DNA from: NIOZ-UU13 sp964417935
GTDB taxonomy: Bacteria > Planctomycetota > Phycisphaerae > Sedimentisphaerales > Anaerobacaceae
Assembly: GCA_964417935.1 (NCBI GenBank)
Contig: CAYQKF010000107.1
Location: 1-18,081, forward strand
Length of the DNA: 18,081 nucleotides
Direction: 5' to 3'
The notes beneath the pieces were generated by a model that was not told where the DNA came from, ran no database searches, and was given only the letters and a program-made list of their open reading frames with translations. Below, piece after piece: positions 9,737 through 14,918 of the stretch. How positions within the stretch are numbered: the stretch's first letter is position 1; each line of letters opens with the position of its first letter. A program made the translations under genes and the position numbers.

Positions 9737-12700
9737 TTAAAGTTCCTTTTCCATTGCTGCAATCGCCTCTGCCTCGCGTTCCTCTTGCAGAATTATAGTC
9801 GGCTTAACCAATATCAGTAATATCTTTTGGTCCCTGACCTCGCTGCGGTTCCTGAACGCCATTCCAAGGATGGGTATCTTGCTCAATATCGGCACCCCAG
9901 CCTCTCTTTCAATTTCTGCAGTTATTTTCTGGCCACCCAATAATAGTGTCCCACCATCCGGGACGCTCACACGTGTCATTAGCTGTGAATTTTCAGTCTC
10001 TGGTAATTCCACATTATATCGCTGTACCTCAGAGCCACCCAGTGCCGTCACTATAGGCGTCTCGATCGAGCTTCTTCTAAGCCCAAGGAATTGGTTTTGC
10101 ATTGTTATAATATTGAGCAATACATTTTTCTTATCGCGCGTAATAGTTGGTGTAATACTCATACTATTACCGGATGGTATATAGATTTCACGTGGTTGCA
10201 GACCACCGCCAACACCGGTAGTAGTTCCTTGGCCAGGCGCTACTGTAGCCGCTCCGCCTGTTTGAATAGGCGGCAGTGCTAATGGCACCATCCTATTAAT
10301 ACTGAACGACGCCGATTCACCACTTAAAACGGTTACCTTCGGTGCATTCAAGAACTTTGCATCTCTGTGGGCCTGGGTTGCTCGCAGGATGACGCTGACC
10401 TGCAAATCATCAAGTATAGAGCCATATCCTCCGATGATCTCGGCTGCCGGAGCAATCCCGCCCACATGTCCTGGAACTTCAGTTGGCTCCGGCTGAGTGG
10501 CAAGAGCAGAATCTTGCATGAAAGTAATCTGGCCCCACTTACCGCCAACATTCATCGTAAAATCTATGTCCAGGCCAATGTCTTCGAGGAAATTCTCACT
10601 AACAACCAGGAATCTGGCTTCGATAGAAACCTGATGTCCCAGCGCTTTACGCAGCTCTTCCAGCAGTTTTTCGATCTCAGCGTGAACCTCACGGGTCTGT
10701 AGAACAGCGAGTTTCTTAGGCTGCTGACTGCGCGGATACAGTGTTATGGTTCCCTCTCCGGTATCACTTGTTTCATACCAGCTATATGGCTCGATAGTAT
10801 CCTGAATAAGCATGGTCAGGTCTTCGGCTCGATAACGGCTTGTATCCATACCGCCCATGCCCATGCCGCCCATGCCCATGCCGCCCATGCCGCCCATCAT
10901 GCCCATGCCGCCCATGCCGCGGAAATTAGCCGGCTCGGCTACAAGGTCACTTATGTCATAGACACGGTGAACCATCGGACGCTCAAGCATATCTACAGTG
11001 CCTATCAGAATTACTCCTTCGTCCACAACATAGATGAGTTCCGCAAAATCGATCGAAGAAACCCCAGCTAACAGAATCTCCAACGCCTTGCGAAGCTTAA
11101 CACCAGTCAGCGGATCCATCCCTGCCGGCGTGGCTTGCTCCACCTCGGCATTCTCGAGTAAATCCTTCCAGTTGGGCTGTATTTGTACCGGTGGCTTTAC
11201 GGATTCCTTTAACTTCTCTATCACTTCGCCGAAAGACATTGCCGGTGTCAAGTCCGAAAGGTCAACAGGCTTCTCCAGTTGCTCATAGACAGCCGTGTCG
11301 AGCGGGTCCAGGCCGATTGGCTTATCCGGCTGACGCGTCGGCTTCTCGATAAGCTCTCGCCAATACGAAGGATAAGTAAGCTCTTCGGCATACGGAATTC
11401 CCGACTCATCTGTTTTCAGCAAAATATCCGCTCTTTGTTTATTCGACTTTCTCTGCACCTCTAATTGTTTCCGGAAGTAAATCATATCTTCCAGCGTGTC
11501 TTTCAGCACCAGTGCCTGATCATTTTGCGGGTCTAATATAAGCAGGCTTACCAATTGACCAAGAGCTGCTTCATAACGCTGCTGTCTCTGATAAGTTAGC
11601 GCGTTCTCCATCAATTCGGCTATTCTTTCCTTCCTGTCAATCTCCGTTTGTTCTCTATACCGACGTTGTGCCTCTGCCGCATCTCTACGTTTCTCTTGCT
11701 CGGCCTGCCGAATCTTTGCGTTCTCTTTCTCAACTATTTCCTCGGTCAATGCCTTTAGCTTGCTGCTGTATTCTTTGAAAAGTTCATCTCCGAGGTGCAT
11801 CTGGTTTGTGTTCACGGTAAGTTTAGCCGTATCAACCACGTTCTTTGCCTTATCAAAACTGGCCCGGTTTACGTAACTACGCGCTTCAGATATAGCATAG
11901 TTAACAACAGCTCTGGTATGGCTACGTATGATATTCCTTCTGCGATTAATCACATCGATGTAGCTGCTCTGGCCTGTTACCGGCGAAGCGACTCTTGGAG
12001 CAACTTCCAGCGCAACAACCTCCGAAGCAACCTCTGGCTTAAGCACCTCCGACTCAGCAACCTCCGACTCAGCAACCTCCGACTTAATAACCTCAGGTTT
12101 GGCAACTTCCGGCTCAACAACAGCCGCCACTACTGGCTTCTCTTGTTCTCGAACGATCTTTCGCTCGGCTCTTTTGCCTAACAGATTATCTATTTGCGCC
12201 AGATAACCTTCTATTGCTATTTTCATCGGCGGCGAAATTAAGCTGCTTGCTGCGACTTTAATTAAACCTTCGCGGGCCTTCTCAAACTGACCGGTGCGGA
12301 AAAATCCCAGGCTCTGGTAATAAAGCTCAGCGATTTCTTTCCGCCGCTCATCCAGGCCCACAACAGGTTTCTTAACCTCTGCCGCAGCTTCTCCTGACTT
12401 CTTTTTAGTCGGAGGCTTTGTTATTTTTGCCTTTTCAAGCTGGGCTTTGGCCGCGATTACCTGAGCGTCTATTTGCCTGAACACCTCGGCGATTTGCTTC
12501 CGCTCCTCTGTGGTCAAAAACTCGTTATCTCTTATCTTTTCAAGATATGCTTTGGCTTCGATTAGTTGGTCCTGCTTAATCAATTCGTTGACTGCCCGAA
12601 ATGTCTCTAAGGCGCGTTTCCTTTTTAGTACAGCTATTTGGCTCTTCTCCAGAAGCTCGTTGAGTTGCTCACGCACAGCCACAGCCAAATACTCCTCATA

Positions 12701-12940
12701 CCCCTGGGCCATAAGGAAGGTTTTTGCTGCTTGCTCAAAGAAACCTTTTTTGTATTCTTCCTGCCCAGTTTGAATATAGGTTTGGACTATGCGGCGGATT
12801 GCTTCCTGCCTGTTAGCATCTTCATTTTCCTGCGACGTAGCCACTTGCGATACTGTTATTACCAGCAATAAAATCAACGCCAGAACAACGGGCAGGGACC
12901 TCCCGCCAAAAGACTCGGTCAAGAAACTCGGCTTGTTCAA
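9737..12940 (-). CDS. Secretin-family outer-membrane protein with long TPR/coiled N-terminal region
   Basis: This 1067-residue protein should form an outer-membrane channel of the type II/III secretion or type IV pilus class. I place the start at the TTG at 12940, since AGGAGG sits 6 nt upstream; an earlier TTG at 12991 lacks such a site. A signal peptide follows (hydrophobic LPVVLALILLLVITVSQVA). Residues about 40-500 are helical and TPR-like, broken by a tandem Glu-Val-rich linker (about residues 275-315) and a charged coiled coil. A secretin N-domain-like region (about 560-655) is followed by a Met/Gly repeat (about 674-698), another N-type domain, then the secretin core from about 770. 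The core carries VPDGGTLLLGGQ and VPILSKIPILGMAF, the family's signature. No other secretion genes are in the window, so the assigned pathway stays open. It lies upstream of the giant protease on the same strand. Confidence 0.9.
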   Translation of the reverse strand: MNKPSFLTESFGGRSLPVVLALILLLVITVSQVATSQENEDANRQEAIRRIVQTYIQTGQEEYKKGFFEQAAKTFLMAQGYEEYLAVAVREQLNELLEKSQIAVLKRKRALETFRAVNELIKQDQLIEAKAYLEKIRDNEFLTTEERKQIAEVFRQIDAQVIAAKAQLEKAKITKPPTKKKSGEAAAEVKKPVVGLDERRKEIAELYYQSLGFFRTGQFEKAREGLIKVAASSLISPPMKIAIEGYLAQIDNLLGKRAERKIVREQEKPVVAAVVEPEVAKPEVIKSEVAESEVAESEVLKPEVASEVVALEVAPRVASPVTGQSSYIDVINRRRNIIRSHTRAVVNYAISEARSYVNRASFDKAKNVVDTAKLTVNTNQMHLGDELFKEYSSKLKALTEEIVEKENAKIRQAEQEKRRDAAEAQRRYREQTEIDRKERIAELMENALTYQRQQRYEAALGQLVSLLILDPQNDQALVLKDTLEDMIYFRKQLEVQRKSNKQRADILLKTDESGIPYAEELTYPSYWRELIEKPTRQPDKPIGLDPLDTAVYEQLEKPVDLSDLTPAMSFGEVIEKLKESVKPPVQIQPNWKDLLENAEVEQATPAGMDPLTGVKLRKALEILLAGVSSIDFAELIYVVDEGVILIGTVDMLERPMVHRVYDISDLVAEPANFRGMGGMGMMGGMGGMGMGGMGMGGMDTSRYRAEDLTMLIQDTIEPYSWYETSDTGEGTITLYPRSQQPKKLAVLQTREVHAEIEKLLEELRKALGHQVSIEARFLVVSENFLEDIGLDIDFTMNVGGKWGQITFMQDSALATQPEPTEVPGHVGGIAPAAEIIGGYGSILDDLQVSVILRATQAHRDAKFLNAPKVTVLSGESASFSINRMVPLALPPIQTGGAATVAPGQGTTTGVGGGLQPREIYIPSGNSMSITPTITRDKKNVLLNIITMQNQFLGLRRSSIETPIVTALGGSEVQRYNVELPETENSQLMTRVSVPDGGTLLLGGQKITAEIEREAGVPILSKIPILGMAFRNRSEVRDQKILLILVKPTIILQEEREAEAIAAMEKEL
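10851..10920 (-). repeat. Short tandem repeat encoding a Met/Gly-rich segment of the secretin
   Basis: Six- and nine-base units of the kind GCCCAT and GCCCATGCC repeat across this stretch on the plus strand. On the coding strand they give GGM and GMGGM units (about 25 residues) just before the second N-type domain. Such a repeat is prone to slippage; because the units are multiples of three, length changes would keep the frame. Confidence 0.9.
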
Positions 12941-12946
12941 AATAAA

Positions 12947-12952
12947 CCTCCT
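12947..12952 (-). promoter_or_regulatory. Shine-Dalgarno site fixing the secretin TTG start
   Basis: The coding strand reads AGGAGG, then TTTATT, then TTG (12940). This perfect ribosome binding site at 6-nt spacing decides for the TTG start over the in-frame TTG 51 bases upstream. Confidence 0.8.
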
Positions 12953-13047
12953 GCCAAAAAAATACCACCCTCGTAAGGAAATTTTTATCAAACTACGTTC
13001 TTCACAACCTCCAGTTCTAAGAATAGACCAGACTTATAATAATCGAG

Positions 13048-13074
13048 TTTATAATAAAATATCTAATATTGCAA
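13048..13074 (-). promoter_or_regulatory. Candidate promoter for the secretin/protease genes
   Basis: On the minus strand TTGCAA (13069-13074) is followed after 15 bases by TATAAA (13048-13053), in a very AT-rich divergent region. The spacer is shorter than the usual 17, so this is a weak call. It would give a leader of about 100 nt before the TTG start. Confidence 0.25.
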
Positions 13075-13124
13075 GAGAAAAATTTGATTTATATCAACTT
13101 GGCCGATAATATTCAAGTTCCCGT

Positions 13125-13152
13125 TTGACAAACTGGAAAGTTTGGGTAAAAC
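13125..13152 (+). promoter_or_regulatory. Candidate sigma-70-type promoter for tsaB
   Basis: A perfect -35 TTGACA (13125-13130), a 16-base spacer, and TAAAAC (13147-13152, four of six consensus bases) lie about 87 bases before the tsaB ATG. The leader that follows is A/T-rich and contains AAAAAACGCTTTTTT. Planctomycete promoters are poorly defined, so this rests on the generic consensus only. Confidence 0.4.
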
Positions 13153-13238
13153 GGAGTAAAAATAGTCACCTAAAAAACGCTTTTTTATGTCCAAAACGAG
13201 GCTTTTAACAAAACATAAACACTCAAAAAAAACAAAAT

Positions 13239-14066
13239 ATGACGCAAAAACCTCTCGTTTTAGCTGTTGAAACATCCAGCAGAATAGGCTCTGCTGCAAT
13301 AGCTCTTGGCGAAAAAATCCTCGCCGAAACCGCTTTTTCCGCACCCATCAGGCACAGTGCGGAGATTTTCCCAGCCATCAGTAACATCCTGGACCGTTTC
13401 AGCAGAAAGCTTGACCAAATCGACCAGGTCCACATCTCCGTCGGGCCAGGAAGCTTCACAGGCCTGCGCATCGCCGTCACCCTCGCAAAGACAATGCACC
13501 TGGCCAACGCCGCAAAAATCGTCACGGTCGATACACTCGACGTAATCGCCGCCAATGCAACCGACTATTTAAAGGAAGAAAACACAAACATAACTTCTCA
13601 TTCTGAACGAAGTGAAGTCGAAGACCCGCTAAGCTTGTCCTCGACTCCGATCGGGGAGCGGGAATCTCCTGAAAGAATCGCCACCATCCTCGACGCCAAG
13701 CGAGGCCAGTTCTTCATCGCTGTTTACCAACGCAATACGAACGACAAGTCCACCGAGGCGGAAGCGACGAGCAACGGAATCTGGAAAAAACTTCTTCCAG
13801 ATTCCCTAATGACCACGTCCCAATTCCTCGACCAATTTGCTAACAAGGAAAAACCAATCTGCTTGCTCGGCGACGGCCTGCTATATTATAAGGATAAATT
13901 CAAAGCCGACGGAACTCGATTTTTTGACCAGAAGTACTGGAGACCCCGGGCTTCAAAGGTTCACCTCCTCGCCTGGAAAAAAGCCCTGACCAACCAGTTC
14001 GCAGACCCCTTGAAACTATCTCCGAATTATTTACTACGCCCCGACATCAAAATAAAACCACGATGA
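13239..14066 (+). CDS. tsaB: tRNA threonylcarbamoyladenosine biosynthesis protein TsaB
   Basis: TsaB is the non-catalytic ASKHA-fold partner of TsaD; with TsaE they attach threonylcarbamoyl to A37 of ANN-decoding tRNAs in the cytoplasm. The sequence shows LAVETSSRIGSAAIA at the N-terminus (family LAIDTS), VGPGSFTGLRIAVTLAKTMHLA (residues about 68-89), ILDAKRGQFFIAVY (about 150-163), and the C-terminal PNYLLRPDIK. At 275 residues it is longer than the usual 220-235. The excess sits mainly at residues about 112-145, where a palindromic repeat is translated in frame (motif HSERSEVEDP). That position lies between conserved blocks, in a loop where an insertion might be tolerated. No Shine-Dalgarno sequence is visible before the ATG, only an A-rich stretch. 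It is divergent from the secretin gene, with no operon partner in the window. Confidence 0.93.
   Translation: MTQKPLVLAVETSSRIGSAAIALGEKILAETAFSAPIRHSAEIFPAISNILDRFSRKLDQIDQVHISVGPGSFTGLRIAVTLAKTMHLANAAKIVTVDTLDVIAANATDYLKEENTNITSHSERSEVEDPLSLSSTPIGERESPERIATILDAKRGQFFIAVYQRNTNDKSTEAEATSNGIWKKLLPDSLMTTSQFLDQFANKEKPICLLGDGLLYYKDKFKADGTRFFDQKYWRPRASKVHLLAWKKALTNQFADPLKLSPNYLLRPDIKIKPR
13597..13662 (+). repeat. Palindromic repeat embedded in frame within tsaB
   Basis: The segment starts TCATTCTGAACGAAGTGAAG, a form common among dispersed bacterial intergenic repeats, and ends with AGCGGG (13657-13662), the exact inverse of CCCGCT (13625-13630). It reads through without a stop and encodes about 22-25 extra residues. 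Similar dispersed elements occur in the intergenic regions of this window, supporting a repeat insertion into a coding gene. Confidence 0.65.
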
Positions 14067-14095
14067 CTCCTCCAATCTCCACTTTTCTAACCCCG

Positions 14096-14116
14096 ACCAC
14101 TGGCCCTGCCAGTGGT
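14096..14116 (+). terminator. Perfect 8-bp hairpin 30 bp after tsaB
   Basis: ACCACTGG (14096-14103) pairs with CCAGTGGT (14109-14116) around a 5-base loop. There is no T tract directly after it, so it may be a processing or factor-dependent end, or part of the repeat cluster that follows. Confidence 0.4.
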
Positions 14117-14121
14117 AGTAT

Positions 14122-14206
14122 TTAGCCCCGTCCTCTGGGCGGGGGTGCAAGCGTGAGGTACACTTTATTCTCATCCGTCCTCCGACCGGGGGTACAAACT
14201 GGGGAT
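14122..14206. repeat. Two diverged copies of a GC-rich hairpin unit
   Basis: The first copy runs TTAGCCCCGTCCTCTGGGCG and on to GGGGTGCAA; its stem is 14126-14133 with 14137-14144 (one G-T pair, 3-base loop). The second copy, at about 14175-14200, reads CCGTCCTCCGACCGGGGGT then ACAA. The shared core is CCGTCCTC...CGGGGGTRCAA, so these look like tandem, decayed copies of one element. No coding potential is seen. Confidence 0.55.
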
Positions 14207-14220
14207 TTATGCCGTTATAT

Positions 14221-14248
14221 TTAGCCCTGGGTTTCAACCAGGGTTTTT
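14221..14248 (+). terminator. Hairpin with T tract, intrinsic-terminator form
   Basis: After TTAG, CCCTGG (14225-14230) pairs with CCAGGG (14238-14243) and is followed directly by TTTTT (14244-14248). It would end plus-strand transcripts from tsaB, about 160 bases after the stop codon. The TTTAGCC prefix is shared with hairpins at 14121 and 14363, so it is also a member of the local repeat family. Confidence 0.5.
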
Positions 14249-14272
14249 GTTTAGCCGTCGTCGGTGAGCTTG

Positions 14273-14292
14273 CCCTGAGCGCAGCCGAAGGG
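14273..14292. repeat. Interspersed repeat CCCTGAGCG type, copy 1
   Basis: CCCTGAGCGCAGCCGAAGGG differs at only two positions from the copy at 17719-17738. It is enclosed by CGTCGT and ACGACG arms, so the whole unit can fold. Sequences of this form are dispersed in many environmental bacterial genomes. Confidence 0.65.
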
Positions 14293-14317
14293 ACGACGCA
14301 ACACACAATACGAAAAT

Positions 14318-14355
14318 GTCATTGCGAGGCCTGCCTTTTAAGCCGAAGCAATCTC
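14318..14355. repeat. Interspersed repeat of the GTCATTGCGAGG...GAAGCAATCTC type
   Basis: GTCATTGCGAGG (14318-14329) and CCGAAGCAATCTC (14343-14355) match the two ends of a dispersed element I know from many bacterial genomes; the middle differs here. Inverted pairing of ATTGC with GCAAT closes the unit. No gene overlaps it. Confidence 0.5.
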
Positions 14356-14362
14356 AATACTG

Positions 14363-14399
14363 TTTAGCCCCCAAATTTATTTGGGAGTTTTCTTTCCTT
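14363..14399. terminator. TTTAGCCC hairpin with pyrimidine tail
   Basis: CCCAAA (14370-14375) and TTTGGG (14380-14385) form a stem with a TTTA loop, followed by AGTTTTCTTTCC. It carries the TTTAGCCC prefix of the local repeat family. On the minus strand it lies just past the stop of the orphan coding fragment at 14413, so it might also act there. Confidence 0.35.
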
Positions 14400-14412
14400 T
14401 TTCATTATTTCT

Positions 14413-14586
14413 TTACTTTTTATACTTCTCCGCATGTTCCTCACAAAGCCACAAATAATGCCCTTCCGGCGTAAGCACCTTTTTCAAACCACCCCACTCA
14501 TGATGTTCGTCCACCTCATCGAGCAGTTGACGAAACATCCTCAATTCCATACCTTCAATCCGTTCTGCCCTTCCTCCTGCCCAGAG
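14413..14586 (-). pseudogene. Orphan C-terminal coding remnant (WGGLKKVLTPEG...LWLC)
   Basis: The minus strand has an open frame of 57 codons ending in TAA (14413-14415). The last 45 codons begin at an ATG at 14548-14550 and include EHHEWGGLKKVLTPEGHYLW then LCEEHAEKYKK. This reads like the conserved C-terminus of a larger protein. From memory it resembles tails of some bacterial LRR/Roc-COR or STAND proteins; a search is needed to confirm. Upstream the frame continues through low-quality and palindromic sequence and meets a stop near 14690, so no full gene precedes it. It lies about 330 bases downstream of the intact Roco gene, on the same strand, which suggests a decayed neighbour or paralogue. 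A 45-residue free-standing gene is an alternative, but no clear Shine-Dalgarno site supports it. Confidence 0.5.
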
Positions 14587-14646
14587 CTTGTCCCCGGTGT
14601 GTGCTTCCCTGTTTCTCTGCCGGGGTGTCCTCTCAAGTAGCCGTAG

Positions 14647-14664
14647 GGTGGGGCTTGCCCCACC
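14647..14664. repeat. Palindrome GGTGGGGC-TT-GCCCCACC
   Basis: Perfect 8-bp arms flank a TT centre. The context GTAGGGTGGGGC...GCCCCACC is a form that recurs as dispersed intergenic repeats in other bacteria. It interrupts the open frame leading to the orphan fragment and may be part of its decay. Confidence 0.6.
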
Positions 14665-14763
14665 AATCCAAAATTATCTCCGACGGGTGGCAGCCTCAAG
14701 CGCAGTACCCGTTTTAGCGGTCACAATCTTGGGGATGGTGAGAATTTATATGAATCAATTCGA

Positions 14764-14792
14764 GACAGAGCCGCGACCGTAAGGGAGTGGTC
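14764..14792. repeat. Repeat-like segment GACAGAGCC...GAGTGGTC
   Basis: The segment contains GCCGCGACCGTAAGGGAGTG with a short GACCG/TGGTC stem. Segments of this type appear widely as dispersed repeats in bacteria; no second copy is present in this window, so the assignment rests on recall. Confidence 0.35.
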
Positions 14793-14918
14793 ATGCACCT
14801 GCATATTAAAAACATAATCCCCAATTTTATAAATCCCACCTTACAATACCAATGAACCTGCCCATTTTACTCCAGCCTTATTTCGTTACTACCTTATCCA
14901 ATAGCTCCACTTTTTTCA

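Larger units (their letters stand above)
14587..14918. other. Intergenic stretch without a recognisable gene
   Basis: Apart from the palindrome at 14647 and the repeat-like segment at 14764, I see nothing definite. A plus-strand frame at about 14695-14808 is open for some 38 codons but has no start, ribosome site or recognisable motif. The stretch next to the Roco stop (14820-14918) is AT-rich with no strong terminator hairpin. Confidence 0.6.

Noticed and set aside
13187..13270. Short plus-strand frame beginning MSKTRLLTKHKHSKK just before tsaB
   Set aside because: It overlaps the tsaB start in another frame, is under 30 codons, is Lys-rich from A-tracts and has no ribosome site.
14434..14782. 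Two plus-strand open frames of 64-68 codons
   Set aside because: They are complementary to the orphan coding remnant and repeats; Cys/Pro-rich translations carry no recognisable motif.
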